From NCBI GenBank assembly GCA_016937015.1, contig JAFGWT010000327.1, forward strand, positions 1 to 64,000: 64,000 bases of DNA, given 5' to 3'. This document shows positions 38,292-49,393 of this stretch, piece after piece. The translations under genes and the position numbers were made by a program. This DNA comes from Deltaproteobacteria bacterium (GTDB lineage Bacteria; Myxococcota_A; Polyangia; JAAYKL01). Under the pieces are notes generated by a model. It was given only the letters and a program-made list of their open reading frames with translations. It did no database searches and had not been told where the DNA came from. The stretch's first letter is position 1. Every line of letters begins with the position of its first letter.

Positions 38292-39243
38292 GGGATATTC
38301 CTTTCGAAGATTTACTCACAGGCAGTTGAACAATAAATGTCGTGCCCTTCTGTGGCTCGCTGCGAACCAGAATACTTCCTTTGTGCAGCAAAACCTGATG
38401 TTTTACAATGGCAAGTCCCAATCCCGCACCTGAAGATTTTCCGCTCAATCTGGAGTCCACCCGATAAAACGGCTCGAAAATACGCTTTTCCTCGGTCTGG
38501 GGAAACCCAATGCCATTATCTTCAACTTCGAGAATCACTTTGTCGTCACTGTCAAACAGACGAAGCTCAATTTTTTTTAGCCGACCTGTGTACTTATATG
38601 CATTGACCAGCAAATTAAGCACAATGGAATGTATCGACTGTTCATCATGGGTCACGAGCGATCTCGATCCTAGCCGAATGCTAAATTTCAGATCAGTTCC
38701 AGAGGTCATTCTTAAAAAGCGATCCACCGCAGCCTGAACTGTGACATCGATACGGTCGGTTTTCAGGTTGGGTGCAATTCTGTCCCGTGAGGCGGCGCGC
38801 CATGTAAGCACCCGGTCGATCATCGCCTCCAGCCATTCGGTTTCCCTTAAAATTGTCTGAACGCTTTTTTGCACCAACTCGGGTTCATTCTCAAGCGCGC
38901 CCATCTCAATGGTCTGGGCGTACATGCGAATCGAAGTCAGCGGGGTACGCAGCTCATGAGTCATATTGGCAACAAAATCTGCCTGCAGCCGCGCAATCCG
39001 ATGCTTGCGAATCAGCAGCACCGTCACCACCACACCTCCACCAATTGCCGCAGCAGCGAAACTTATTACCAATACCCCAAATAAAATCCACCATGAGCCC
39101 TTGCCGATGGAGATGGCAACAATACCTACGGACGTTGAAAGAATCACCGGCAAAAGCACGCCTACCGCTGTCGCCACAATCGCGCCTGTCAGACTCATGC
39201 TGTGACGGATGCGCTTCTTTCGGGAGTAAGCGGTTTCGGGCAT
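38269..39243 (-). CDS. Sensor histidine kinase with two membrane segments
   Basis: A 324-residue kinase: two hydrophobic segments at residues about 17-45 and 50-78 with almost no periplasmic loop between them, so the signal is likely sensed in the membrane or through a partner protein. The kinase core begins ADFVANMTHELRTPLTSI (phospho-His) and ends with N box VLNLLVNAYKYT, G1 EDNGIGFP, F and G2 boxes FEPFYRV and SGAGLGLAIV. It is encoded between the surface TSP3 protein (6-base gap) and its OmpR-type regulator (overlap). Confidence 0.92.
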   Translation of the reverse strand: MPETAYSRKKRIRHSMSLTGAIVATAVGVLLPVILSTSVGIVAISIGKGSWWILFGVLVISFAAAAIGGGVVVTVLLIRKHRIARLQADFVANMTHELRTPLTSIRMYAQTIEMGALENEPELVQKSVQTILRETEWLEAMIDRVLTWRAASRDRIAPNLKTDRIDVTVQAAVDRFLRMTSGTDLKFSIRLGSRSLVTHDEQSIHSIVLNLLVNAYKYTGRLKKIELRLFDSDDKVILEVEDNGIGFPQTEEKRIFEPFYRVDSRLSGKSSGAGLGLAIVKHQVLLHKGSILVRSEPQKGTTFIVQLPVSKSSKGISRAQDDER

Positions 39244-39249
39244 GGGAAA

Positions 39250-41076
39250 CTACAGCCGGATAAGCCGTCTTAGCAAAAACGCCAATGCAACCATTAGCGC
39301 CAATAATAACCCGCTCCACGCCCCCGCGCCAGGATGCCCCACCACTTCACAGCCGCAATCGTCGGCAATATAGTCATCGGAACCGGACACATTCACCGTA
39401 ACCGAAACCTCATCGCTGTTTAACTCACCACTCTTTGGCATACCGTTGGCGTCCAGGGCGACAACTTTCAGCCTTAAAACATATGAACCTTCCAGATGGG
39501 TTTCGTACGTGGCAGCCATGTCCACTATTTCGTCTTCATCCACTTGAGTATCGTCAGTTCCGGAAATGGCGCCACTTTTGGCATAGGTCCGATAATGATA
39601 TTCATAGCCTGACGAACAGCTGACTTCGCCCGTGGCGTTGTGCAAATCGATCCCATCCGGATCGCCTTCTTCAAGCCGCCAATTGTACCGCAGTCGCTCG
39701 TTTTCTCTATTGGCAAAAATACGCAACCGAACAGGGTCATCATCGGTCTTTGATGCAATCACCCTGGGTGAATACACCTTCAGGGCGGGATTCCCGATTT
39801 CAAGACAATTGGCCTCGTCATCGTTTACAACGAAACAATTGCCAAATGGATAACCGACTTTGCAGAAATCCCTGTCACAGGAATCACCCAGCCTGTCGCG
39901 ATCAAGATCTTCCTGTGCCGTATTCTGCAGAAATCCAAGCAGATCCGCGTTTGACATGGTGGCTAGGAGCATCGTCGCTTTTTCCTGCGCACTCAAACTC
40001 TCAATGTCCAAATCGCTGATATTTCCAGCCTCGATGGCGCACGTTTCGGTGGTATTTGGGTTGGACGCCTTTAGCAAATGTAAGTTCTCAATATCTGCAA
40101 CTATATCATTGAAAAACGCGCTGTATGTACAGTTGTCCTTGCTGTCGACAACATTGTCTCCATCCACGTCGCTGTCGCAGTCATCCCCCACCCCATCACC
40201 GTCCAGGTCGGTCTGAGACGGGTTAGCCACATACTGACAGTTATCCAGAGGCAGCAGCTCACCATTGACTACCTGAAAATTCAAAACGCTATCCTCATCG
40301 GAGTCACCCAAACATTGTAGCGACGTATGTACCGCATCACTCACGTATGCTGACACTGCGCTGTCAAAGGGGCAAAAATCCAATTCATTGACAACCCCAT
40401 CGCCATCCACATCCGGATCACACGCATCGCCTTCGCCGTCTCCGTCCTGATCTTCCTGCCTGGGATTATAGGTTTTCGGGCAATTGTCCAGCACCTGCAG
40501 TACGGCGAAATCCGTCTGGGTATCATCGGTTCCGGTATTGGCGACAGTATCAGCCTCCGTCGCTGTCCCGGTTTCCGATTCTGTCGACACGATCATCCCA
40601 TCAGTCACTGTCTCTGTATCAGAAACGGTATCGACAACGCCTGCGCTTGTGTCTGACGTAGTGCCGCTATCCGATATATCGAAAACGACGACGGAATCGG
40701 TTGCTGTATCCAGAGCGTCACCGGCAACCAGGCCGCGGGGATTGAGGATCATATCGCCATCAATGTCGTCGTCACAGGCATCGCCGATCCCATCTCGATC
40801 CAAATCAGTCTGCGCCTGATTGCGGACCAGCGGGCAACTGTCGCACACATCACCCACACCGTCATCATCGTAGTCATCCATGTCGGGATTAAAAGATTGC
40901 GGGCAGTTGTCAACTGCGTCAAGCGCACCATCGTCATCCCAGTCATCCGCTACGGAATAGCCTGCTTCGTATCGATAGCACACAAACCCGGATGCAACGG
41001 CTGGCATAAATGCAACCGAACTCACCAAAAAAGAAAACAATATAATATTATTGGAAACAATTGCACGAATCTTCAT
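39250..41076 (-). CDS. Thrombospondin type 3 repeat surface protein with MYXO-CTERM-like tail
   Basis: The start is ATG 41076 with GAGGA upstream; the GTG at 41088 in the ORF track touches the ribosome site. A signal peptide ends near AVASG. Residues about 45-390 contain calcium-binding TSP3 repeats (DDYDDDGVGDVCD, DQDGDGEGDACD, DLDGDGVGDDCD), interrupted by a Thr/Asp/Ser linker. A beta-sandwich-like domain (residues about 430-570) follows, ending LNSDEVSVTVNV. The end DDCGCEVVGHPG, then a hydrophobic stretch and RRLIRL, is the MYXO-CTERM sorting layout: Cys pair, membrane segment, Arg cluster. It is therefore probably surface-anchored. It is the first gene of an operon with a sensor kinase and a response regulator. 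Confidence 0.88.
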   Translation of the reverse strand: MKIRAIVSNNIILFSFLVSSVAFMPAVASGFVCYRYEAGYSVADDWDDDGALDAVDNCPQSFNPDMDDYDDDGVGDVCDSCPLVRNQAQTDLDRDGIGDACDDDIDGDMILNPRGLVAGDALDTATDSVVVFDISDSGTTSDTSAGVVDTVSDTETVTDGMIVSTESETGTATEADTVANTGTDDTQTDFAVLQVLDNCPKTYNPRQEDQDGDGEGDACDPDVDGDGVVNELDFCPFDSAVSAYVSDAVHTSLQCLGDSDEDSVLNFQVVNGELLPLDNCQYVANPSQTDLDGDGVGDDCDSDVDGDNVVDSKDNCTYSAFFNDIVADIENLHLLKASNPNTTETCAIEAGNISDLDIESLSAQEKATMLLATMSNADLLGFLQNTAQEDLDRDRLGDSCDRDFCKVGYPFGNCFVVNDDEANCLEIGNPALKVYSPRVIASKTDDDPVRLRIFANRENERLRYNWRLEEGDPDGIDLHNATGEVSCSSGYEYHYRTYAKSGAISGTDDTQVDEDEIVDMAATYETHLEGSYVLRLKVVALDANGMPKSGELNSDEVSVTVNVSGSDDYIADDCGCEVVGHPGAGAWSGLLLALMVALAFLLRRLIRL

Positions 41077-41323
41077 TATTACTCTCACTCCTCGGATTTT
41101 CCGCCGCCATACTAGAAGAAAAGGCGATTTAGGAAAAGAGATTAATGAGATAGTTGCAGTTCAGCGTTTTGCAGGGGAATGAAGCGCCCCAATTTACATC
41201 TGGGGATGACTTGACAAATGCCATAAATTGGCCGTAATCATCAGTTGAATACACAGGCTCAACTAAACTGATGTGAACGGTAATAATCCCCGGACAACCA
41301 TAAATTTGTATTAAGGGAAAAAT

Positions 41324-42001
41324 ATGCATCTAAATGTGGATAAGGCAGTCGCTGTTTGTGTGCAATACTTTCTGAGGACCTTGATGAAACTTGAGCGGGA
41401 GCGGTATGGCTGGTCAACTAAAGAGGCTGCGTCCAAAGCAAAATGGTCCACGGATATTTGGAAGCAGCTGGAACTGCACGAGATGCCTATTGAACCTCAT
41501 CACTGGATTAATATCTGTGCGGTATTTGAACTCAATGACGAGCGATTGGCCCGGCGGATGGATGCATTCGTTCGCAAAAACCCGGTGATGCTTGTTGGAA
41601 TGAGCGAGGATGAAACCCTCGACATCTTCGAAAAGAAACTGACGTCGCCCAGGTTGCTTCAAAGTAAACGGGTTTTCACGTTGAGTCTGTCTCCGGTCCG
41701 CGAAGAGCTGTTTAACATACTGAGTCTGTATGTGGCCGATGCTGAATCGTTGATTGATATGGCCCAAAAAAAAGGATTTTATCTCAACACGCCTGAACCG
41801 CCTTTAAAACCCAGCTTCCGTCTAAAAAATACTGATGAAAAACGGGAGGATCGACGAATTCGGCTGGCGAGATTCATCACCGAAAAAATTGACGACGGCA
41901 AACTGGAAGCAGTCGAAACAGCTCTAAAACTCATCGCAGGAGGCGAACAAGAGGAAATTTACCGGGCAGTGCAGGTGATTGCGCTGATGCTTAAATCTTA
42001 A
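41324..42001 (+). CDS. Hypothetical protein with XRE-like helix-turn-helix N-terminus
   Basis: AAGGGA precedes the ATG. Of 225 residues, about 20-70 (LERERYGWSTKEAASKAKWS, then WKQLELHE) follow the spacing of an XRE/Cro-type HTH, although the match is loose. The rest is mostly helical and charged, with no other domain I recognise; the end (KLEAVETALKLIAGG-EEIYRAVQVIALML) could be a dimerisation helix pair. Its stop overlaps the start of the membrane peptidase gene (TAATG), so it may regulate or assist that protein. The function is unknown. Confidence 0.6.
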   Translation: MHLNVDKAVAVCVQYFLRTLMKLERERYGWSTKEAASKAKWSTDIWKQLELHEMPIEPHHWINICAVFELNDERLARRMDAFVRKNPVMLVGMSEDETLDIFEKKLTSPRLLQSKRVFTLSLSPVREELFNILSLYVADAESLIDMAQKKGFYLNTPEPPLKPSFRLKNTDEKREDRRIRLARFITEKIDDGKLEAVETALKLIAGGEQEEIYRAVQVIALMLKS

Positions 42002-44349
42002 TGAGATATATCGCAGCGTCGCTATCTGTTCCCCTGTTTTGGGTGTGGCTTACCCTGACCGCAATTGCGTCCGTTTTCCTTTGCACCCTCCCAATGACCC
42101 AGGTCCTGGGATTTGAATTTGCATTTATCATCGGTATTCCCATTTCGCTTGGCGCAGGTCATCTCGCGGCGGCATTGCCCTTTCGATGGCGTAAATCACT
42201 TCTCATCAAAGGGGAATCGTTCGCTGAAACCGCTCCCGTATCATTTAGTGGCCTTCTTGCCGGCGCTCTCCTCCCCCCCGTTGCAATGCTCCTGCTCTCG
42301 CTGCTGATTGTCATCACCAATCGAATTTTCATTCCGCCCTGCAACGATGCGCAGGGAATTCTTTTCTATTTGATGCTCCCAACTGTCTCCAGCCTTGCAG
42401 CCGCCATCACCGGACTATTCATTGGCACACTGATTCCCCAAAAAAAAATTGGCATTATTGGCATTGCAGTTTGGTATATGCTCTGGACATTCTCCATTTT
42501 TCTCTCTGTAATTGAATTATGGCGCACGCCAGCGGTTTTCAGTTTTGGGCCATTCATCGGTTACTGGCCTGGAGTCTGGTACGACAAATATATTTCTGTT
42601 ACTCCGGCCTTTCTGTCATATCGTCTCTATAATGCCGTTGTGGCAGGGTGGCTGGTGATGGTGATGCGTTGTTTTTTTTACAGCAAAGAGATTCGACTAC
42701 GGTTTCGTGTCCCGTCTCTTAAGGCTGCAGGCTGGCTTACGGGAGGGCTTTGCGTCATCGGAGTGTTTCTGCTTTCAAGTGACCAATTGGGTCATCGCAC
42801 CAGCGCAAATCGACTGAAAGCGGCTTTGGTACATCATATCCACAGTGACAATCTGGATATTTACTTTGACGCACGAATTCCGGACATGAAGCGACGGGAG
42901 CTGGCCACCGACGCACAGTTCAGTCTGGCCATGATTAAACGTTTTTTTCAAATCAAATCTCACCCTTCACTTACCGTATACGTATTTTGGGATGCGGCAC
43001 AGAAACACGCATACATGGGGGCCCGTCATACTTCCGTTGCCAAACCATGGCTAAACGAAACCTACATTGTGCAGGAAAGTGCTCCACACTGGACGCTCCG
43101 CCACGAACTGGCACATCTGGTCGCCGCGGGTTTCGGCAGGGGGCCATTTCAAATTGCAACGGACCATACGGGACTCGTACCGATTCCAGCTCTGGTGGAA
43201 GGAATTGCCGTTGCAGCCACACCGGTTCAGGGGCCGCTGTCATTGCATCAAAGCGCCAAAGCTATGCGCGAACTGAATATTCTGCCGGATATCCCGCAGT
43301 TGATGGGCATCGGATTTCTCAGTATGTATTCGCGCAGCGCATACACCACTGCCGGTTCCTTTTGTCTATACATTCACGATACCTTCGGCGCAACGGCGCT
43401 TAGACAGCTCTATGCAGGCGCCACCGCGAAAAGCGCAACCGGTCACAGCATGGCAACCATCGAGTTTAAATGGCATCAATTCCTGGACACTGTCACGGTT
43501 TCACAGGAAGATCTTCAAATGGTCCGATATCAATTCGATCGCCCGTCGATTGTCCAGAGCCGATGTGCACGCGAAGTCGCACGTCTGCAAAAGAACGCCG
43601 CGGCGCAACAGGAAGCGTCTCAATGGCAAAAGGCTGCTGATTCTCTGTTGGATGCCCATCGGGTATCCGGCTATGCCACAGATACCGCGCTGGATCTGTT
43701 TTTTACCCGAACAGTTTGCGATCCCAAAGCCGCGCGTGACCAAAGCCGGCAATTACTTAGGCAGAAACCGGGTATCCAACGTGAACTTCAAATTAACGAA
43801 GCATTAATCGATATGCAGATTGGCACTGTGCCACTTGCCGAACTGGCAGTAAAATATCAGGCGATTCTAAATCAAACCAGCAATGTAGACGACAAACGTC
43901 GTATTTACGCCAAGTTCTTTTTCGCCCGGATGGCAACCCAAAATGCCGAGACGGCAGTGCGGTATTTGAACACGGTAACAAGTTCACGAAGACCAACTTC
44001 CACCCAAACCATTTATGCATTAAATAATATCCGACGCTCTCTTCCTTACGAACCGCTGCCCGCATACCTTAGTGCACGAATCCTCTTTAGCGAAAGCGCC
44101 CATTTTGACGCGGCAGTGGAAATGAAACGCGCACTCAGTCAAAATATTGCACAAATCGCACCCATGTTTTATGCACAGGCAAGATTCACTCTTGGCCGTT
44201 CATACCTGCATCTGGGGCAGAACAATCGCGCTGCACAACAGTTTGGTCTTATAAAAATAGAGCACTTCAATGAAGCGGGCTATGTGGCCCTGGCTGAGGA
44301 CTTTTACCAGCGCGCACTATGGCAAAACCGCCAAAATTCAACTCTCTGA
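42001..44349 (+). CDS. Multi-spanning membrane protein with peptidase-MA-like gluzincin domain
   Basis: A 782-residue protein with about six or seven membrane helices (residues 1-260), then a soluble domain of the peptidase MA type: zinc motif HELAH in [14 protein letters not shown] near residue 367 and the downstream Glu in [11 protein letters not shown]. The C-terminal third is alpha-helical with repeat-like units ([28 protein letters not shown]), probably TPR-like. The peptidase domain is likely extracytoplasmic. The substrate is unknown. The gene begins inside the preceding stop and its 3' end overlaps the convergent hybrid kinase gene by 12 bases. Confidence 0.72.
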   Translation: MRYIAASLSVPLFWVWLTLTAIASVFLCTLPMTQVLGFEFAFIIGIPISLGAGHLAAALPFRWRKSLLIKGESFAETAPVSFSGLLAGALLPPVAMLLLSLLIVITNRIFIPPCNDAQGILFYLMLPTVSSLAAAITGLFIGTLIPQKKIGIIGIAVWYMLWTFSIFLSVIELWRTPAVFSFGPFIGYWPGVWYDKYISVTPAFLSYRLYNAVVAGWLVMVMRCFFYSKEIRLRFRVPSLKAAGWLTGGLCVIGVFLLSSDQLGHRTSANRLKAALVHHIHSDNLDIYFDARIPDMKRRELATDAQFSLAMIKRFFQIKSHPSLTVYVFWDAAQKHAYMGARHTSVAKPWLNETYIVQESAPHWTLRHELAHLVAAGFGRGPFQIATDHTGLVPIPALVEGIAVAATPVQGPLSLHQSAKAMRELNILPDIPQLMGIGFLSMYSRSAYTTAGSFCLYIHDTFGATALRQLYAGATAKSATGHSMATIEFKWHQFLDTVTVSQEDLQMVRYQFDRPSIVQSRCAREVARLQKNAAAQQEASQWQKAADSLLDAHRVSGYATDTALDLFFTRTVCDPKAARDQSRQLLRQKPGIQRELQINEALIDMQIGTVPLAELAVKYQAILNQTSNVDDKRRIYAKFFFARMATQNAETAVRYLNTVTSSRRPTSTQTIYALNNIRRSLPYEPLPAYLSARILFSESAHFDAAVEMKRALSQNIAQIAPMFYAQARFTLGRSYLHLGQNNRAAQQFGLIKIEHFNEAGYVALAEDFYQRALWQNRQNSTL

Positions 44350-46815
44350 TGATGCATCAGGAGGGGGCGAGTCCAGCAAATCTGTTTGCCATCCGGCCCC
44401 ATCTCTTGGCATCAGGGAATCCCGATGCTGTTTTTTTTCAGACATCAACTGGCGCGTCACCACCCGCTGAAGCTTTTTAAGATCGACCGGCTTCGAAATA
44501 TAATCGTCCATTCCGGCATCCAGACATTTCTGGCGATCCCCCTTGAGCGCACTGGCAGTCATGGCAATAACCGGCACATCACTGCATAGAATTGTCGAAT
44601 CTGTGCGAATAATATGTGTCGCAGTGTAGCCATCCATAATCGGCATCTGCACATCCATTAACACCAAATCGTATTGCACCATCCTCAACTGTTCAATTGC
44701 TTCCTCGCCATTGCCAACTGAATCCGCACGAAATCCCAACCGTTTCAACATTCCCATGGCCACCTTCTGGTTGGTGGCATTGTCCTCCACCACCAGTATC
44801 CGGAACTTGCTTCTCCGCTGCTCGTAAAGACTGTGACGGGTGATAAACTCAAGTTCACTGGTGTCCTGTTCAATCAACCGAACAAGGCAATCGTACAGGT
44901 CGGTGTATCGAACGGGCTTGGTGATATATGCGTCAAACCCCATCTCCCGCGCGCGTCTGGCGTCCCCGCGATTGCCCACCATGGTCATCAGCACCATTCG
45001 CGTATCCTGAAGCGTGACATCGGCACGTATTGTTTTGCCCAGTGTTTCGCCGCTCATCCCTGGCATCTTTGTGTCCACTATGACTATTTCAAACGGGTCG
45101 CCGTTTTGGGAGGCTTCATAGAGTCGTTGCAGCGCGGTACTCCCATCAGCAACGGCAACAGACTCAGTGTGCCAGGATTCCAGAAGCCTCATTGTGGCTT
45201 TTCTGCTGCTCGTGTTGTCATCAACCAGTAAAATACGCGCCCCCTGTATCTCACTGATTTTAAGCGATTCTGTATCCCTGGACGAATTTTCGAGCCCTAC
45301 GGTAAACCAGAACTCCGCCCCTTTTCCCTTTTCGCTAAAGACTCCTATTTCACCATCCATCATTTCCACCAGCTTTTTTGCAATCGCAAGCCCAAGTCCT
45401 GTACCGCCAAATCTTCGGGTGCTGGTGCCGTCCAACTGCGTGAAGCTGTCAAACAGATTACCCTGTAAATCCGGATCCAGCCCAATACCAGTATCTGCCA
45501 CCGAAAACCGAAGCTCGGTCTGATTGCCGGAACGTTGACCTGGTTCAACATAGATGGACACCTCCCCCTGGGAAGTAAACTTGAATGCATTGTCCACCAT
45601 ATTGCTCAACACCTGCCGGATTCGGCCAGGATCTCCTCTGTAATAAACGTCGAGCCGAGGCTCCACGGCACAAACAAACTCAATATCCTTTTCTTCGGTG
45701 TAAACCGCGTACGCCGCAGCAAAGTCATCCATCATGGCAAACAGGTTAAAATCGATGTTCTCGAGCTGTAAATCTTCGGCCTCAATTTTAGAGAAATCGA
45801 GAATGTCGTTAATCAGAGTCATCAAAGACGAACTGGATCGTTTTACAATTTCGGCATACTCTCGCTGTTCCCGAGAAAGTGGTGTATCGAGCAACAATCC
45901 GGTCATGCCAATAATGCCGTTCATTGGCGTACGAATTTCATGGGACATATTGGCCATAAATTCGGATTTCGCCCGATTGGCGGATTCCGCTTTTTGCGCC
46001 AGCAGGTTCGCATTTCGCGCCTGAGTTTTCAATTCCCGGTTGAGTGACTCTGCAATCAGCTTCTTCTCAAATGCCATGACAGCAAGTTCATTCGCCCTGG
46101 CGGCTTCCCGCTCCATTTCTGCCCTCATATCTTCCAGGTCATTTTTCAAAAGCACAATCGACTCAAGAATTGGCATCAATGGATGATCGTCAGCAAACAT
46201 CGGCGCGCGCTGTTCAACGCCATCCTGGGAGTGCCATGCATTGATAGCCAGATATTTGGACAGACTGAAAATATCCTTCTTACTTACCGGAACCTTCTCA
46301 TCCGACTCGAAAGAAGAGCGCGGATTGGTATTGGATTCATCCTCGCGGATGCGTGCCTGTAAAAACTGCGCGGCCAGTTCCATGGCTTCGGCATAGCTCG
46401 AACAGACTGCCTGGGGAACGGCCCTTTCGTACATAATGTCTGCGGACTTTAGCGCCATATTGAGTTGAAATGGCGCATTCAGATAAATAAGACCCGCAAT
46501 GCGTTCCTTGTTGCGTAAATAGTAGTCAACAAGTTTCAACCGGTACGCTCGGGACGGAATACCTTTTGTTTCGGAGAGATCCTTTATTTCCACAATCGGC
46601 CAGCTGGAAAATTCCGCTAACACATAGGTTTCAATTGTGTCCAGATATTCAAGGGGCACTTCTTTGATACTCCCTTTTCCTTTGGTAAAAAATATGGAAT
46701 CACCCAGACGATAAAAGCTCGCGGAATATTGGTCTGTAACGCGCAGATCCGTCCATTCTGGCTTTGCGCAAATGGGAAACCCGGAAACGGGACAGATAGT
46801 GCCATCAAGACTCAT
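44338..46815 (-). CDS. Hybrid histidine kinase, STAS-like domain-HK-REC-REC
   Basis: AAGGAAG precedes the ATG, which overlaps the stop of the upstream kinase gene (ATGA). Residues about 30-190 form an alpha/beta domain ([49 protein letters not shown]) that resembles SpoIIAA/STAS-like input domains of other signalling proteins; this assignment is tentative. A coiled coil follows, then HK with phospho-His in [14 protein letters not shown] and complete N, G1 and G2 boxes ([16 protein letters not shown]). Two receivers follow ([11 protein letters not shown] and [12 protein letters not shown]). There is no membrane segment and no HPt domain, unlike the paralogue upstream. Confidence 0.9.
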   Translation of the reverse strand: MSLDGTICPVSGFPICAKPEWTDLRVTDQYSASFYRLGDSIFFTKGKGSIKEVPLEYLDTIETYVLAEFSSWPIVEIKDLSETKGIPSRAYRLKLVDYYLRNKERIAGLIYLNAPFQLNMALKSADIMYERAVPQAVCSSYAEAMELAAQFLQARIREDESNTNPRSSFESDEKVPVSKKDIFSLSKYLAINAWHSQDGVEQRAPMFADDHPLMPILESIVLLKNDLEDMRAEMEREAARANELAVMAFEKKLIAESLNRELKTQARNANLLAQKAESANRAKSEFMANMSHEIRTPMNGIIGMTGLLLDTPLSREQREYAEIVKRSSSSLMTLINDILDFSKIEAEDLQLENIDFNLFAMMDDFAAAYAVYTEEKDIEFVCAVEPRLDVYYRGDPGRIRQVLSNMVDNAFKFTSQGEVSIYVEPGQRSGNQTELRFSVADTGIGLDPDLQGNLFDSFTQLDGTSTRRFGGTGLGLAIAKKLVEMMDGEIGVFSEKGKGAEFWFTVGLENSSRDTESLKISEIQGARILLVDDNTSSRKATMRLLESWHTESVAVADGSTALQRLYEASQNGDPFEIVIVDTKMPGMSGETLGKTIRADVTLQDTRMVLMTMVGNRGDARRAREMGFDAYITKPVRYTDLYDCLVRLIEQDTSELEFITRHSLYEQRRSKFRILVVEDNATNQKVAMGMLKRLGFRADSVGNGEEAIEQLRMVQYDLVLMDVQMPIMDGYTATHIIRTDSTILCSDVPVIAMTASALKGDRQKCLDAGMDDYISKPVDLKKLQRVVTRQLMSEKKQHRDSLMPRDGAGWQTDLLDSPPPDASSES

Positions 46816-49220
46816 TGATTCACTTCCTTTTGCATTATCGCTTTCAGTTGGTTGAATTCATGAGTAATAAGCGGCAGCAACTGCCCCACACGCTGCAAAT
46901 CTCCTTTCCGCTCACCGGCTTCCTCAAGCTGAAACGCAACCTGGGCCAGCGCATCCCCCCCCACATTTGCCGAAGCCCCCTTAATACGATGTGCAATTTT
47001 TCCCGCTTCTACCACATCCTGATCTGCGACCGCCTTACTCAATTCATTCAACTGGTTATCCATATCAACAAGATATTCAGCCACAATGGTCTGAAACAGG
47101 GTCTCATCACCCATCAGGCGATCCATTAGGCCGTCCCGGTCAAACACGGAAAAAGCGGCCGCCGCCGGGACAACCGACGATGATCGAGGACTGGTGTCAC
47201 AGGATTGGCCTTCGGCTGTTGCCGGCAACACGGCTGCGCCCCCAGTTGCGCCAGCAGTCGACTTCTTATGTAATGTCTTTGCACCGGTGGGTCTCCTGGT
47301 CACAAATGACTGACTGCGATAGAGCCAACGCGTAACAACCTCTTCGAGTCTGGCCGGATCGATGGGCTTGGAAACATAATCATCCATTCCATGTTCGAGA
47401 CATTTTTGTCGATCCCCTTCCATGGCATGGGCAGTCATCGCGACAATGGGTATATTGGGATCAAAAACGCTGGTTCGCGACGCGTCGCGAATTCGCCGCG
47501 TGGCGCCGTAACCATCCAGACGTGGCATCTGCACATCCATCAGTACAAGATCGTAATACCTGGACTCCAATGCCTTAATCGCCTCTTCCCCGTCGGACAC
47601 TGCATCTGCACGATATCCAAGCTTCTTCAATAATCCCAGAGCCACTTTCTGGTTGGTCAAATTGTCTTCCGCCAGCAAAATTTTAAGTCTCGCTTTACGA
47701 TCTTCGGCGATGCTATGACGCGTAATCAGATCCCGTGCCGGTTTCACAACGACCTTTTCGTCTGCACCGCCGATCAGTTGCGCCAGGCATACATATAAAT
47801 CCGACTGAAGGACGGGTTTCGTCAGGTAAGCGGAAAACCCTGCGGATTTGAATGTCCCCGCGTCGCCACGACGCCCCACGTCGGTCATTAGCACGAGTCG
47901 AGCCTCAGAGAGCCGGCTGTCTTCCTTGATTATTTTACCCAGCGTTTCCCCCGTCATATGCGGCATACGCATGTCAATAAGTACCAGGCGATAAGGCAAC
48001 CCATTGTCAACGGCATCATACATCGCCTGCAACGCTTCCGGGCCACTTTGAGTAATAGTGACAATCATTCCCCATGAATTCAGAAGAGACTCGGTTAAAT
48101 CCAGATTCGACTGATTATCATCCACAATCAGTGCACGCACACCGGCGATATTTCCCATTGCTCTGGGTTCAGGCAGCTTTTCAGAACGCTTCAGACGTGC
48201 CGTGAACCAAAAATCCGCCCCTTTCCCCTCCTCACTTTCAAATCCGATTTTGCCGCCCATCATCTCTGCCAGCTGCTTGGAAATGGACAGCCCCAAACCA
48301 GTGCCGCCATACAGTCGTGTCGTGGAACCGTCCGCCTGCGTGAAGCTTTCAAACAGCTTTTCCTGACTTTCTTTGGGAATACCAATACCGGAATCCTTTA
48401 CGTGAAATTCAACGGTGACCGTTTCAACATCCTCATCAACAAGTCGACCACGAACCGACACCTCGCCTTTGCGTGTAAACTTAAAGGCGTTCCCGGCCAG
48501 ATTGGTCAGTATCTGACGCAGCCTTCCAGGATCGCCTTTTACGAACGCAGGCACATCCGGCGCCAGGCCGCAAATGAATTCCAACGCCCGATCATTGGCT
48601 CTAAAGGCCAACGTTGACGCAAAGTCTTCGAGCATTGAGCGAATATCAAAATCGATTTCTTCGATTTTCATTTTTCGTGCTTCTATTTTCGAAAAATCAA
48701 GGATGTCATTAATGAGCGTCAGCAAAGATTCCGCGCTGTTTTTCGCTACACTGGCAAACGATTGCTGTTCGTTGTTAAGATGGGTATCCTCCAGAAGCGA
48801 AAGCATTCCAAGAACACCATTCATTGGCGTCCGGATTTCATGCGACATGTTGGCGAGGAATTCGGACTTCGCTTTGTTGGCGTTTTCAGCCTCCCGGGCC
48901 ATGGAATTGGCAAATGCCGTTTGTTTGCGAAGCTGCGCATTGATGCGTTCGGATTCTTCCAACACACTGTGAATGTTGGCTTCCGCCTTGAACCGACGAC
49001 TGCGCTCATGTTCGTAGGTCAATGTCAGCACTGCCATGGGAATAGCAACCAGCGCCAGTGAAATGGGCACTGCAATCGGAATCAGGTTCAACGTGACTGC
49101 AAATCCTGTTCCCGCGAGTACCAATATTAGCGCGCTCCAGAATCCAAACCATAGCCCGGATTTTGCTACATGAAACTGACTGTCAGATGTGGCTGGTCGC
49201 TGTGAAACCGAATTACGCAT
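46812..49220 (-). CDS. Membrane-bound hybrid histidine kinase, TM-HK-REC-REC-HPt
   Basis: GAAGGGG precedes the ATG. Two membrane helices near residues 25-70 with no periplasmic sensor between them, a coiled coil, then HK with [17 protein letters not shown]-type phospho-His region, DSGIGIP and GGTGLGLSI. Receivers have their Asp in [12 protein letters not shown] and [12 protein letters not shown]. The C-terminal HPt has its phospho-His in [17 protein letters not shown]. This is a complete BarA/ArcB-like phosphorelay chain. It is clearly paralogous to the next gene, with which it is translationally coupled; its HPt could serve both proteins. Confidence 0.93.
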   Translation of the reverse strand: MRNSVSQRPATSDSQFHVAKSGLWFGFWSALILVLAGTGFAVTLNLIPIAVPISLALVAIPMAVLTLTYEHERSRRFKAEANIHSVLEESERINAQLRKQTAFANSMAREAENANKAKSEFLANMSHEIRTPMNGVLGMLSLLEDTHLNNEQQSFASVAKNSAESLLTLINDILDFSKIEARKMKIEEIDFDIRSMLEDFASTLAFRANDRALEFICGLAPDVPAFVKGDPGRLRQILTNLAGNAFKFTRKGEVSVRGRLVDEDVETVTVEFHVKDSGIGIPKESQEKLFESFTQADGSTTRLYGGTGLGLSISKQLAEMMGGKIGFESEEGKGADFWFTARLKRSEKLPEPRAMGNIAGVRALIVDDNQSNLDLTESLLNSWGMIVTITQSGPEALQAMYDAVDNGLPYRLVLIDMRMPHMTGETLGKIIKEDSRLSEARLVLMTDVGRRGDAGTFKSAGFSAYLTKPVLQSDLYVCLAQLIGGADEKVVVKPARDLITRHSIAEDRKARLKILLAEDNLTNQKVALGLLKKLGYRADAVSDGEEAIKALESRYYDLVLMDVQMPRLDGYGATRRIRDASRTSVFDPNIPIVAMTAHAMEGDRQKCLEHGMDDYVSKPIDPARLEEVVTRWLYRSQSFVTRRPTGAKTLHKKSTAGATGGAAVLPATAEGQSCDTSPRSSSVVPAAAAFSVFDRDGLMDRLMGDETLFQTIVAEYLVDMDNQLNELSKAVADQDVVEAGKIAHRIKGASANVGGDALAQVAFQLEEAGERKGDLQRVGQLLPLITHEFNQLKAIMQKEVNQ

Positions 49221-49393
49221 CGAAGCCCCTTCAGGTGCCTTTCAATACTATAACGACAATTGAACCGAATATTTAATAATTAACCCTTAAACATTACCAA
49301 CTTACAGCGAAACAACTTTTTCCACAACGCCCGACATGGGCTGATGGCGGGATAATTGACCAGGGGAAAAGTAATATTTCGTATAACAATTAA

